Source: Phenylobacterium sp.
Lineage (GTDB): Bacteria; Pseudomonadota; Alphaproteobacteria; Caulobacterales; Caulobacteraceae
DNA length: 64,000 nt
NCBI RefSeq assembly: GCF_030680185.1
Contig: NZ_JAUXVZ010000048.1
Span: 1-64,000, forward strand
Reading direction: 5' to 3'
This document shows positions 17,119-25,713 of this stretch, one piece after another. How positions within the stretch are numbered: the stretch's first letter is position 1; each line of letters starts with the position of its first letter. The position numbers were made by a program, and so were the translations under genes. A model generated the notes under the pieces. The model worked only from the letters and a program-made list of their open reading frames with translations, had not been told where the DNA came from and did not search any database.

Positions 17119-17162
17119 CAACGCCCGCCGCGGATGGACCTGCGGCGGGCGTTGAAGTTTTG
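17119..17162 (+). terminator. Rho-independent terminator after autotransporter
   Basis: A 13-base stem (CAACGCCCGCCGC with GCGGCGGGCGTTG) around a ten-base loop begins nine bases after the autotransporter stop, followed by AAGTTTTG on the plus strand. The stem is very GC-rich; the T run is short. It separates the autotransporter from map. Confidence 0.8.
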
Positions 17163-17259
17163 TGCTAGGATTGCGACATAGCCCTCATTCAGACGTTTCG
17201 CCTGCGCCGCCCCTTGGCCGGCTGGCTGACTGCAGACGGACCGGGAGTTTCGCACCGCC

Positions 17260-18084
17260 ATGAGCACCACCGACGTTCTTGAAGCCGAGTACCGCGACGG
17301 CCAGATCCGCACCCACGGGCCCGAGGGCTTCGAGGGCATGCGCAAGGCCGGCCGACTGGCCGCCGAATGCCTGGACATGCTGACGCCCTATGTCGTGCCC
17401 GGCGTCGTCACCGACGACCTGGACCGTCTGGCCCGCGAATTCATCCTCGATCACGGCGCCCTGCCGGCCTGCCTCTTCTATCGGGGCTATTCGAAGACGG
17501 TCTGCATCTCGGTCAACCACGTGGTCTGCCACGGCATTCCCGGCGAGCGGGTGCTGCGCGAAGGCGACATCGCCAATATCGACGTCACCTGCATCATCGA
17601 CGGCTGGCATGGCGATCACAGCCGCATGTATGGGGTCGGCCCGGTCTCGGCCCGGTCCAAGCGCCTGGTGGAGGTCACATACGAGTCCATCGCCCGCGGC
17701 ATCGCGGCGGTGAAGCCGGGCGCCACCACCGGCGACATCGGCTACGCCATCCAGTCCTATGTGGAGTCCATGCGCTGCTCCGTGGTCCGCGACTTTTGCG
17801 GCCATGGCCTGGGCAAGGTGTTCCACGACGCCCCGAACATCCTTCACTTCGGCCAGCCGGGTCAGGGCGAGGTGCTGAAGGCCGGCATGTTCTTCACCAT
17901 CGAGCCCATGGTGAACCTGGGTAAGCCGGCGGTGAAGGTGCTGGCCGACGGCTGGACCGCGGTCACCCGGGACAAGTCCCTCTCGGCCCAGTGCGAGCAC
18001 TCCATCGGCGTGACCGAAGACGGCGCCGAGATCTTCACCGCCTCCCCAGCCGGCCTCTTCCAGCCGCCCATCGAGACGGCCTGA
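17260..18084 (+). CDS. map: Methionine aminopeptidase, type I
   Basis: 274 residues. Removes the initiator methionine from new proteins in the cytoplasm with a two-metal site. The ligands can be read: two aspartates in IANIDVTCIIDGWHGDHSRM, histidine in GHGLGKVFHDAP, glutamate in FTIEPMVNLG and glutamate in CEHSIGVTEDGAEIFT. The conserved KTVCISVNHVVCHGIPGE block precedes them. Length and motifs are normal. Upstream is the autotransporter with its terminator, so map has its own promoter in 17163-17259. Essential housekeeping gene. Confidence 0.97.
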   Translation: MSTTDVLEAEYRDGQIRTHGPEGFEGMRKAGRLAAECLDMLTPYVVPGVVTDDLDRLAREFILDHGALPACLFYRGYSKTVCISVNHVVCHGIPGERVLREGDIANIDVTCIIDGWHGDHSRMYGVGPVSARSKRLVEVTYESIARGIAAVKPGATTGDIGYAIQSYVESMRCSVVRDFCGHGLGKVFHDAPNILHFGQPGQGEVLKAGMFFTIEPMVNLGKPAVKVLADGWTAVTRDKSLSAQCEHSIGVTEDGAEIFTASPAGLFQPPIETA

Positions 18085-18097
18085 GGCAGATCGCGCC

Positions 18098-19081
18098 TCA
18101 GTCGGCGATGTGGATCAGCATCTTGCCGCTGTTGGCGCCTTCGAACAGCCCAATCAGGCCTTCGGGCGCACGCTCGAAGCCGTCGAGCACCGTCTCCTGA
18201 TACTTGATCTGTCCTGACTTCAGCCATTCGGTCATGTCGGCGACGAAGGCGGCGTTCAGGTGGGCGAAGTCGCTGGCTACGAAGCCTTCCATGCGGATGC
18301 GGCCATAGATCAGGCTGAACAGGTTCTGCACCCCTTCGCCGCCGCCATTATAGGTCGAGATCATGCCGCAGACGGGGATGCGGCCGCGGACATTCATCCG
18401 TGGCAGGGCGGCGTCCAGATGGGCGCCGCCGACATTTTCGAAATAGACGTCGATGCCGTTGGGGGTGGCGTCCTTCAGGGCCTGGGCCAGGTCCTGGGTC
18501 TTGTAGTTGATGACCGCGTCGAGCCCGACCTCGTCCCGCAGCCAGGCGGCCTTGTCGTCCGAGCCGGTCGAGCCGACCACATAGCAGCCCTTGATCTTGG
18601 CGATCTGGGCGGCCACCGAGCCAACCGCGCCGGCGGCCGTGGAGATGAAAACCTGCTCGCCGTCCTTGAGAGCGCCCGTCTCGAGCAGGCCGCCATAGGC
18701 CGTGATGCCGGTGCCGCCCAGGGCGTGCATATAGACGCTCAGCGGCAGCTCCGGGTCGCGCTGCAGGCGCGAGACGCCCTTGCCGTCCGAGACGAAGGTC
18801 TCACGGAACCCCGCCCCGTGCCGGACCAGATCGCCTTCCTTGAACTTCGGGTTCCGAGACTGGACCACCCGGCCGATGCCGCCGCCCAGCAGGGGCGCGT
18901 CCAGGGCCTGATCGGCGTCGAGGCGCGGCCGCATATAGGGGTCCACCGACATGATCAGCGCGCTCACCTGGATTTCCCCTTCGCCGGCGTCGGCCACGGG
19001 GACCTCCACCAGGGCGAAATCAGCGGCGACAGGTTTGCCGTTCGGACGGCGGACGAGGTGGATCTGGCGAGTCTGGGTCAT
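18098..19081 (-). CDS. NADP-dependent MDR oxidoreductase (CurA/leukotriene B4 12-hydroxydehydrogenase-like)
   Basis: 327-residue medium-chain reductase without zinc ligands, expected to reduce the double bond of alpha,beta-unsaturated ketones or aldehydes with NADPH. The start MTQTRQIHLVRRPNGKP, the VDPYMRPRL motif, LGGTGITAYGGLLE, the nucleotide-binding STAAGAVGSVAAQIAKIKG and GIDVYFENVGGAHLDA are typical of the family. ATG at 19081 was chosen over 19102 because homologs start this way. It converges on map, 13 bases apart. Confidence 0.92.
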   Translation of the reverse strand: MTQTRQIHLVRRPNGKPVAADFALVEVPVADAGEGEIQVSALIMSVDPYMRPRLDADQALDAPLLGGGIGRVVQSRNPKFKEGDLVRHGAGFRETFVSDGKGVSRLQRDPELPLSVYMHALGGTGITAYGGLLETGALKDGEQVFISTAAGAVGSVAAQIAKIKGCYVVGSTGSDDKAAWLRDEVGLDAVINYKTQDLAQALKDATPNGIDVYFENVGGAHLDAALPRMNVRGRIPVCGMISTYNGGGEGVQNLFSLIYGRIRMEGFVASDFAHLNAAFVADMTEWLKSGQIKYQETVLDGFERAPEGLIGLFEGANSGKMLIHIAD

Positions 19082-19153
19082 GGCGGCGGTGATAGCGCCC
19101 ATCGGGCGCTCGTCCCAGAGCTGACCTCGAGCTTTCCTTCGAATTCACCCGCG

Positions 19154-20092
19154 TCACGGGACTTGAGATGATCGCAGGCGTAGCAGGCTTTGTGGATATC
19201 GTCGCGACAGGGGCGCGCTGAGGCCTCCCTCGAGCGCCACCTCATAATCGCCGGAGCCCTCTGGCGTCAGGCCCCGCACGGCCCGGCTGTTCACCAGCCA
19301 GGACTTGTGTGTCCGGCAGAACCCCCTGGGCGCCAGTTCAGACTCCAGGGCGGCCAGCGAGCTGCGCATCAGCGGCCGGCGCCCGTCGCGCAGATGAAAC
19401 TGCGCATAGTTGCCCGCGCTGCGCACCGCCAGGATGTCGTCCAGCCGCACGCGCGCCAGTCGGGCGCCGTCGCGGATGTCGAAGACGTCGTCCAACAGGG
19501 GCGCCGTGGGCCCGGGCTCGGCAGGCCGCGCGGTGTCCAATCGCCCGACCAGCCCATAGCAGCCGGCGAACATGGCGTAGGCCAGCACGTCCTTCCAGAC
19601 CTCGTAGCGGTACTCGGCCATGGCCATGACCGGGTCATAGGGGTGATCGAGGACGCCAAAGGCCGTGGCGCGAAACAGGATGAACAGCCCCACATGCAAA
19701 AGGGAGAAGACCAGGGCGCCCACGGCCTGAGCCACCACCCGCGCGGGCCACCGCCATGTCCTGGTCCCCCTGAGCGCCACCCACGGCAGCCAAGCCAGGA
19801 GCGCGATCGCAAGCCAGCTCGAGCCCTCATAGACCAGGTGTTCGACGACCCGGCCTCGCCCACCCTGGGTGAATCCCAGCACGTTGAGCAGGCAGACCGC
19901 GGCGGCGGCGATCAGCACCACGCCCCAGCCGAGGACCAGCTGGCGGCCCGCCGGGTCGGTCGCAAGCCAGGCGAGCCAGTCTGGCCCGCGCCGCTCGTCC
20001 CCGCCGCCGCGCCGCTTGTCCCAGAGGCCTTTCGCCAGCCGGACGATCCCCTGACGAAGGAGGCGAACGCCCTGAGATGGAGTTTGCGCCAT
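19154..20092 (-). CDS. Membrane-anchored LytTR-type transcriptional regulator
   Basis: 312 residues. Four hydrophobic segments (about residues 50-75, 85-105, 117-140 and 160-180) anchor it in the inner membrane; residues about 205-312 are a LytTR DNA-binding domain: LARVRLDDILAVRSAGNYAQ, LMRSSLAALESEL and GFCRTHKSWLVNSRAVRGL. There is no receiver domain, so the signal is presumably sensed through the membrane part. The start ATG (20092-20090) shares CATG with the start of the divergent acyltransferase gene, leaving no separate promoter space and making cross-control likely (inference). Confidence 0.85.
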   Translation of the reverse strand: MAQTPSQGVRLLRQGIVRLAKGLWDKRRGGGDERRGPDWLAWLATDPAGRQLVLGWGVVLIAAAAVCLLNVLGFTQGGRGRVVEHLVYEGSSWLAIALLAWLPWVALRGTRTWRWPARVVAQAVGALVFSLLHVGLFILFRATAFGVLDHPYDPVMAMAEYRYEVWKDVLAYAMFAGCYGLVGRLDTARPAEPGPTAPLLDDVFDIRDGARLARVRLDDILAVRSAGNYAQFHLRDGRRPLMRSSLAALESELAPRGFCRTHKSWLVNSRAVRGLTPEGSGDYEVALEGGLSAPLSRRYPQSLLRLRSSQVP

Positions 20093-21287
20093 GAGCGACC
20101 CCGGCCTGCGCCGCCATGACCTGGACTGGATCCGCATCGGCGCCTTCCTGCTGCTGATCCTTTATCACGTGGGCATGTTCTATGTGCCGTGGGACTGGCA
20201 CGTGAAGAGCCCGCAGCCGATCGCATGGCTGGAGCCGGTGATGCTGCTCACCAATCCCTGGCGGCTCTCCCTGCTGTTCCTGGTCTCGGGCGCGGCCACT
20301 CGCTTCATGGCCGACAAGCTCGCGCCCGGCGTCTTGGCCCGACAGCGCACGGCCCGGCTTCTGCCGCCGCTGGTCTTTGGGATGCTGATCATCGTCCCGC
20401 CGCAGTCCTACTACGAGATCGTCGAACAGCTGAGCTTCGACCAGGGCTATCTCGCCTTCTATGGCCGCTACCTGACCGCCTCGGGAAACTGGTGCGACGC
20501 CGACGGCTGCCTGATCACACCGACCTGGAACCACCTGTGGTTCGTGGCCTATCTGCTGGTCTACACCCTGGCCCTGGCCGGCCTCATCGTGTGGGCGAAG
20601 CCGGCCTTGCGTGGCCTGGAGCAGCAGCTCGAGCGGCTGCCGGCCTGGGCGCTCGTGGTCGCTCCCATCGCGTTTCTGGGGCTGGCTCGGGCCATCCTGC
20701 TGCCGAGGTTCGGGGTGACCCACACCCTGGTGGACGACGGGTACAATCACGTCCTGTCGTTCAGCATGTTCCTGTTCGGCTATCTCACGGCCAAGTCCGG
20801 GATCATCCGGGACCGCCTGATCGCGCTGCGCTGGCCGGCCCTCGGCCTGGCGATCTGCGCCTACCTGGCCTTCAGCCTCTATGCCTGGACCTGGCGGGAC
20901 GCCACGACCGCCCCGGCCGCCGGCCTCGTCGTGACCATGCGGTTCGTCTATGCGGTCGATCAGTGGTGCGCCATCGTCGCCATTCTGGGGTTCGGCGCCA
21001 GACACCTCAACCGCAGCCACCCGGCCCTGAGCTACCTGACCCTGGCGGTCTTCCCCTATTACATCGTCCACCAGACCGTGATTGTCGTCGCCGGTCACCA
21101 TCTGGCGCGGGTGGGCCTGCCTCAGGGCCTGGAGGCGGCCCTCCTGATCGGCCTCACCGTCGCCACGTGCGGCGTGACCTATGAGATCGTCCGCCGGACC
21201 GGCCTGCTCCGGCCCCTGTTTGGCTTGAAACCTGAAGCCTCGGCGAAATCATCACCAGATCGGGCCTTGCCAATCCAGAACGGATGA
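20091..21287 (+). CDS. Acyltransferase family membrane protein (OpgC/acyltransferase 3-like), copy 1
   Basis: 398 residues with about ten membrane spans. The start [35 protein letters not shown] and [19 protein letters not shown] are the acyltransferase-3/OpgC-type opening; [17 protein letters not shown] supplies the conserved HLWF block. Such proteins move acyl or succinyl groups onto glycans or lipids across the inner membrane. ATG at 20091 has GGAG eight bases upstream. Its start codon overlaps that of the LytTR regulator on the other strand. A close paralog lies at 30040-31191, sharing the opening and the final LRPL-(F/W)-GLKPEA. Confidence 0.87.
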   Translation: MSDPGLRRHDLDWIRIGAFLLLILYHVGMFYVPWDWHVKSPQPIAWLEPVMLLTNPWRLSLLFLVSGAATRFMADKLAPGVLARQRTARLLPPLVFGMLIIVPPQSYYEIVEQLSFDQGYLAFYGRYLTASGNWCDADGCLITPTWNHLWFVAYLLVYTLALAGLIVWAKPALRGLEQQLERLPAWALVVAPIAFLGLARAILLPRFGVTHTLVDDGYNHVLSFSMFLFGYLTAKSGIIRDRLIALRWPALGLAICAYLAFSLYAWTWRDATTAPAAGLVVTMRFVYAVDQWCAIVAILGFGARHLNRSHPALSYLTLAVFPYYIVHQTVIVVAGHHLARVGLPQGLEAALLIGLTVATCGVTYEIVRRTGLLRPLFGLKPEASAKSSPDRALPIQNG

Positions 21288-21303
21288 GGAACATTCTGGT
21301 CCC

Positions 21304-22044
21304 ATGTCCGACGCCGCCGGCCTTTCCGAAGACCTCTCCCGCCAGGCTGAGCTCTGGGGCGCTGCGGCCGTCGCGCCGCATCATCTGGGTCATCGGGAAC
21401 GTTTGCGCGACCGGGCGCTGAAGGGCGGGATCGAAGCCCTCCCCGACTACGAGCTGTTGGAGATGCATCTCTTTCGCTCGATCCCCAGAGGCGACGTCAA
21501 ACCGTTAGCAAAGGCCTTGCTGGCCCGGTTCGGCTCGCTCGCCGCCGTGCTCGGCGCCTCGGTGGCCGAGCTGCGCAGCGTCAAGGGGGTCGGACCATCG
21601 GTGGCCCTGGACCTGAAGCTGCTGCATCACACCGCCCTGCGCATCGGCCGCGAACAGGTCGCCCGGCGGACGGTGATCACTTCATGGAGCCAGTTGCTGG
21701 CCTATGTGAAGCTGGCCCTGGCGCATGAGGCGCGTGAGCAGTTCCGGGTTCTGTTCCTGGATAAGAAGAACCAACTGATCGCCGATGAGGTGCAGAACCA
21801 CGGCACGGTGGACCATGCGCCGGTCTATCCGCGGGAGGTGATGCGCCGGGCGCTCGAGCTGTCGGCCAGCGCCATCATCCTGGTGCACAACCATCCGTCG
21901 GGCGACCCGACGCCGTCCTCGGCGGATGTGGATATGACCCGGCAGGTGGTCGAGGCGGGCCGGACCCTGCGCATCGCCGTCCACGACCACCTGGTGGTGG
22001 GGCGCGACGGGGTGGCGAGCTTCAAGGCGTTGGGGCTGATGTAG
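21304..22044 (+). CDS. radC: RadC-family JAB1/MPN-domain protein
   Basis: 246 residues. An N-terminal helix-hairpin-helix part ([37 protein letters not shown]) precedes a JAMM metal-binding domain with [19 protein letters not shown], the H-x-H-x7-S-x2-D motif. RadC is named for repair but its activity is unsettled; the JAMM motif predicts a metallopeptidase or related hydrolase. It follows the acyltransferase by 16 bases. The position downstream of map recalls the usual alphaproteobacterial map-radC neighbourhood, widened here by three genes. Confidence 0.93.
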   Translation: MSDAAGLSEDLSRQAELWGAAAVAPHHLGHRERLRDRALKGGIEALPDYELLEMHLFRSIPRGDVKPLAKALLARFGSLAAVLGASVAELRSVKGVGPSVALDLKLLHHTALRIGREQVARRTVITSWSQLLAYVKLALAHEAREQFRVLFLDKKNQLIADEVQNHGTVDHAPVYPREVMRRALELSASAIILVHNHPSGDPTPSSADVDMTRQVVEAGRTLRIAVHDHLVVGRDGVASFKALGLM

Positions 22045-22074
22045 CTCCGCCTCGCCGATGGGGCGGAGGCGTCG

Positions 22075-22095
22075 AGGGCGCGACGAACGCGCCCT
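22075..22095 (+). terminator. Hairpin between convergent radC and DUF6481 gene
   Basis: AGGGCGCG and CGCGCCCT pair around a five-base loop (ACGAA), and a second hairpin CTCCGCC/GGCGGAG lies just before it (from 22055). No T run follows, so it may stop transcription from either side weakly or only protect ends. Confidence 0.5.
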
Positions 22096-22112
22096 CCTGG
22101 CGTCTCAAATGT

Positions 22113-22472
22113 TTACTGGCGCGCCTTGCGGGCGGCGTATCGACGATCGCGAGCTTCCTTTTGCTCGGCCTTGGTCAGGGCCTTGCGCGCCTTGCGCTCG
22201 CCGCGCTTGGCCTCGAGGGCTTCGGCCTCGACGGCTTCAGCGGCCAGGCGTGCGGCCTCTTCAGCCTCGGCGGCGGCCTGCTTCTTGGCTTCCTTGGCCG
22301 CCAGACGCTCCTGACGGACCCGCTCCAGCTCAGCTTCGCGCAGGGCGGCGCGTTCGGCGAACTGGGGATCGACGGCCGCGGGCTTGGGCTTGAAGTTGGC
22401 CAGCAGGGCCTTCTTGGCTTCGGCGGCGGTCTTCAGGCGTTCAGAGAAACTCGTGCGGTCGTTTTGGTTCAT
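22113..22472 (-). CDS. DUF6481 family protein
   Basis: 119 residues, almost entirely helical and rich in alanine, lysine, arginine and glutamate, predicted to form a long charged coiled coil or RNA-binding helix (FSERLKTAAEAKKALLANFK, RKALTKAEQKEARDRRYAA). The N-terminal MNQNDRTSFSERLKTA is typical of DUF6481 proteins, whose function is unknown. Its ATG overlaps the stop of the upstream small gene (ATGA), so the two are one operon. No cofactor motif was seen. Confidence 0.85.
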   Translation of the reverse strand: MNQNDRTSFSERLKTAAEAKKALLANFKPKPAAVDPQFAERAALREAELERVRQERLAAKEAKKQAAAEAEEAARLAAEAVEAEALEAKRGERKARKALTKAEQKEARDRRYAARKARQ

Positions 22473-22714
22473 GTGGAGCTTTCGTCGTGTTGCGCCGCGT
22501 CGGCGGCTTCGGGTTCGGAGGGAGTTTCGGTATTGGCCTCGGCCGACCGGAAGGTGGCCGCACAGATCGCCTGCAAATGGCGGCGGACCGAATAGGTGGC
22601 CAGCAACGCGTCAACGGCGCGGAAGCCCTCGCCCTTCAGGCGCAGCTTCAGTTCAGGCAGATCGGCGACTTCGCCAGAGCGAGCGAGGAAATAGGCGCGT
22701 TCGAGGGTGGACAT
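22469..22714 (-). CDS. Small hypothetical protein upstream of DUF6481 gene
   Basis: 81 residues starting MSTLERAYFLARSGEVADLP with an ideal AGGAGG six bases before the ATG. The central part (ELKLRLKGEGFRAVDALLAT, VRRHLQAICAAT) looks like a small helical domain; the C-terminus is acidic (ETPSEPEAADAA). I do not recognise a named family. The stop overlaps the next start by four bases. A longer frame reaching upstream lacks a ribosome site. Confidence 0.75.
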   Translation of the reverse strand: MSTLERAYFLARSGEVADLPELKLRLKGEGFRAVDALLATYSVRRHLQAICAATFRSAEANTETPSEPEAADAAQHDESST

Positions 22715-22941
22715 GGTGGTCCTCCTAGGTTCAGCAGGTCCAGCGCGGCCACGAGGGTCCTGGCCGCGTCGTTCAAGCACAAGTGTTCGCACCCCCATCC
22801 TTGAGGGCGTTCATCAGAATTGCCGGCGAGGATCGAAGTAGGCTCGGGCTCGATCCGAAGAGCGGGCGTGGAGAGCAACCGAACCAGTGCAATGTCCGGT
22901 CACCTTAGCATCAATGTGCGGCCGGCGCCAGCATAGCGGTC

Positions 22942-23403
22942 TCATGGGGGCGGCGGTTCAGTGGAAATTGCGCCGACAGCCTGGGCGGGCCTGGCCGTAG
23001 CCACGCGGCAGACGGTCCCGTCCGCCGTGGCCACCGCCTGGCCGGGCTCCAGCCTGTTCAGGACCCCCTCGATCTGGCCCTTGATCCACCACTGCTGGCC
23101 ATCGCCCACATAGCGCGCGCCGCTGGCCGCCGGCGCCAGGGTGAGAAGCTTGGTCTCGCCGCGATATTCGATGATCGCCGTCTCGTCCCGGCGATAATCA
23201 ACCCGCAGACGCTCGCCATTGGCGCAGCGATAGACAATGGCGCTGTCTTCCAGAATCGGACGGCTGCCCAGGGCCTGGGCCACCGGCTCGACCGCGACGA
23301 TTTCAGGGCTTGGCGCAGGGCCGCCGGCCGGTTCGCAGGCGGCCAAGGCGGTCGTCGCGACCAGGGCTGGCGCCAACACGCTCAATGACAGGGAACGGAC
23401 CAT
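22942..23403 (-). CDS. MliC family lipoprotein (C-type lysozyme inhibitor-like)
   Basis: 153 residues. The signal peptide ends in a lipobox, VATTALAAC, so the protein is lipidated at that cysteine and held in a membrane facing the periplasm. The domain VYRCANGERLRVDYRR ... WWIKGQIEGVL ... GTVCRVAT matches the MliC fold, whose known members inhibit host C-type lysozyme. The two cysteines probably form a disulphide. Start ATG at 23403 has AGGAGG upstream; a longer reading MGPNGV... does not fit a signal peptide. The proline-rich tail is probably disordered. Confidence 0.82.
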   Translation of the reverse strand: MVRSLSLSVLAPALVATTALAACEPAGGPAPSPEIVAVEPVAQALGSRPILEDSAIVYRCANGERLRVDYRRDETAIIEYRGETKLLTLAPAASGARYVGDGQQWWIKGQIEGVLNRLEPGQAVATADGTVCRVATARPAQAVGAISTEPPPP

Positions 23404-23462
23404 GGCGACCTCCTGGCTCAGTGTAACGCCATTCGGCCCCACCGCTAAATCACGGTCGACAC

Positions 23463-24107
23463 CTATACGGCGGCGCGAGCCTCAGCCCGGGCGTCCGCTT
23501 CCCAGGCCCGGAAGTCGGCATCCTCGAGCAGGCGGGCCCCATAGGCGTCGGCCTCTGGCCCCCCGCCGAAGTCGGTCAGGGCCAGTTCGTAGGTTCGCAG
23601 GCGCGAAGCCACGGGGGTGAAGAAGGCGTCGGCGATCGACCAGGATCCGGCCAGGAATGGGCCGCCATGCCGGTCCAGCATCAGGTTCCACAGGGTGGCC
23701 AGACGGCGCAGGTCTGCGGCCAGGGCGTCGGTGACCTCGATTGGCGCCGGCGCCTGGTCCAAGGCCATGGGGCAGGCGCTGCGCAGGGCGGAAAAACCCG
23801 AATGCATGAGCGCGCTGGCGGCGCGGGCCTGGGCGCGGGCGGCGGGATCTTCCGGCCAGAGGCGCGCGTCTGGGAAACGCTCGGCGAGGTGTTCACAGAT
23901 GGCCAGGGAGTCCCAGATCATCAGTTCGCCGTCCTTCAGCACCGGAACCTGGCCGAAGGGGGAATGCGGGGCGATCTGAGCCTGGGTCGCCTCCCCCTGG
24001 CGAAGCTCCACGAGGGTTTCGGTGAACTCGGCCCCGGCCTTGCGCAGCACCAGCCAGGGGCGCAGCGACCAGGTGGACCAGCGCTTCGTCCCAATGACCA
24101 GCTCCAT
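23463..24107 (-). CDS. Glutathione S-transferase family protein
   Basis: 214 residues with thioredoxin-fold N-terminus (MELVIGTKRWSTWSLRPWLV; the SxW-S region is the glutathione-site side) then SPFGQVPVLKDGELMIWDSLAICEHL, the conserved cis-proline and E-S glutathione-binding block, and a helical C-terminal domain with FLAGSWSIADAFFTPVASRL. Substrate not predictable; the family detoxifies electrophiles in the cytoplasm. ATG at 24107 is preceded by GAGGAGG. It is divergent from the MFS gene at 24211. Confidence 0.9.
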   Translation of the reverse strand: MELVIGTKRWSTWSLRPWLVLRKAGAEFTETLVELRQGEATQAQIAPHSPFGQVPVLKDGELMIWDSLAICEHLAERFPDARLWPEDPAARAQARAASALMHSGFSALRSACPMALDQAPAPIEVTDALAADLRRLATLWNLMLDRHGGPFLAGSWSIADAFFTPVASRLRTYELALTDFGGGPEADAYGARLLEDADFRAWEADARAEARAAV

Positions 24108-24210
24108 CCTAACCTCCTCGAAATCTGGGTATCGCACTTGCCCAAGCCCAGGAGAGCCTGTCTAGAGTGCCTCAACGATAAGAAGCCTTATGCCCAGGAG
24201 ACCCAGCCAG

Positions 24211-25596
24211 ATGACAGATTCCACCGCGCCGGGCGCGCCCGCGCCAGATACGGCGGCTCCCCCGGCAGAGGGAATCACGCCCCTCGCCAAACCGGTGCGG
24301 ACCTACGCCTTGAGCCTGCTGCTCGGCATCTACACCATCAACTTCCTCGACCGCCAGGTGGTGAACATCCTGGCCGAGCCGATCAAGCAGGACCTCGGTC
24401 TCGCCGACTGGCAACTCGGCCTGATGAGTGGTCTGGCCTTCGCCCTCTTCTACACCGTCCTGGGCATTCCGATCGCCCGACTGGCCGAGCGCGGCAACCG
24501 TCCGCTGATCATCGGCACAGCCGTGGCCGTCTGGAGCGGCTTCACCGCCCTTTGCGGCGTGGCGCAGAACTTCGTGCAACTGATCCTCTTCCGGATCGGC
24601 GTCGGCGTCGGCGAGGCGGGCTGCACCCCGCCCGCCCACTCCTTGATCAGCGACTATGTACCCAAGGAAAACCGATCCACGGCGCTCGCCTTCTATTCCA
24701 TGGGCACGCCGATCGGCGGCCTCCTGGGTCTGATCTTTGGCGGTCTGATCGCTGACGCCTATGGCTGGCGGACCGCCTTCTTCGTGGCGGGCGTCCCGGG
24801 CATCCTGTTCGCCATCCTGGCCATCTTCACCCTGCCCGAGCCCCGCAAGGAGCTCGCCCGGCGCACCGTCAAGATCCAGACCAGCTCGGCGACCTTCCCC
24901 GAGACGATGAAGTTCCTCAAGGGCCGCAAGACCTTCTGGCACATCTCGTTCGCCGCCGCCATCAAAGCCTTCATCGGCTATGGCCACGCCCCGTTCACCG
25001 CCTCCTTCTTCCTCCGGAACTATCCCGAGCAGGTCCAGTCCCTGGCCTCTACGGTCGGGGCCACGGTGGGCTATAATCTGCAGTCGATCGGCTTCCTGGG
25101 GCTGGCGCTTGGCCTGATGTCGGGCACCGCCGGCGCGCTGGGCTCCTGGCTTGGCGGCTTCATCGCCGACAAGTTCGCCGCCCGCGATCTCCGCGCCCAG
25201 ATGGTCGCCCCGGCGCTCGCCTCGCTGATCACCATCCCGATCTATATCGCCGCCGTGACGATCGGCAGCGTGCCGCTCGCCCTGTTGCTGCTGACGGTGA
25301 ATGGCCTGCTCGGCACCATCTGGTATGGCCCGGTCTATGGCACGGCCCAGTCGATCGTGCCGCCGCACATGCGCGCCACGACCTCGGCGATCCTGCTGTT
25401 CATCATCAACCTGATCGGCCTGGGCCTTGGCCCGCTCGCCGTCGGCCTGCTCAGCGACTACTTCGCCGTGGGCATGAACATGGGCTCGGGCGAAGGCGTC
25501 CGCTGGGCGCTCATCGTGTCGGCCAGCTTCGGGCTGGTGGCCTTCTACTGCTTCTGGCGGGCCACCCAGACCATCCGCGAAGACCACGTCGGCTAA
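24211..25596 (+). CDS. MFS transporter, Spinster-like, copy 1
   Basis: 461 residues with 12 membrane spans. INFLDRQVVNILAEPIKQDL, GLMSGLAFALFYTVLGIPIA, RLAERGNRPLIIG and GVGVGEAGCTPPAHSLISDY are the Spinster-type signatures. Members move organic acids, lipids or aromatic compounds; the substrate is unknown. The start ATG at 24211 has AGGAGA upstream. Followed by a hairpin at 25601-25634 and then by a paralog in the same orientation, indicating tandem duplication. Third relative of the same group lies at 60132. Confidence 0.9.
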   Translation: MTDSTAPGAPAPDTAAPPAEGITPLAKPVRTYALSLLLGIYTINFLDRQVVNILAEPIKQDLGLADWQLGLMSGLAFALFYTVLGIPIARLAERGNRPLIIGTAVAVWSGFTALCGVAQNFVQLILFRIGVGVGEAGCTPPAHSLISDYVPKENRSTALAFYSMGTPIGGLLGLIFGGLIADAYGWRTAFFVAGVPGILFAILAIFTLPEPRKELARRTVKIQTSSATFPETMKFLKGRKTFWHISFAAAIKAFIGYGHAPFTASFFLRNYPEQVQSLASTVGATVGYNLQSIGFLGLALGLMSGTAGALGSWLGGFIADKFAARDLRAQMVAPALASLITIPIYIAAVTIGSVPLALLLLTVNGLLGTIWYGPVYGTAQSIVPPHMRATTSAILLFIINLIGLGLGPLAVGLLSDYFAVGMNMGSGEGVRWALIVSASFGLVAFYCFWRATQTIREDHVG

Positions 25597-25600
25597 GGCC

Positions 25601-25634
25601 GTCTCGCCCGGCGCATCCCAGCGTCGGGCGAGAC
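25601..25634 (+). terminator. Hairpin after first Spinster-like MFS gene
   Basis: GTCTCGCCCG and CGGGCGAGAC form a perfect ten-base stem around a 14-base loop, five bases after the stop codon. Only a weak CTTT follows, so termination may be partial. Confidence 0.6.
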
Positions 25635-25713
25635 CCGCTTTGCCCTCTGGCGCAGCGGTCAAGCCTGTGTCCAGATGCCCCCAAAGGACGATAACAGTTC
25701 GGGGGAGTGAGAC

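Noticed and set aside
24172..25662. 496-codon minus-strand frame opposite the first Spinster-like MFS gene
   Set aside because: Acidic, low-complexity shadow of a membrane protein gene with no domain or ribosome site.
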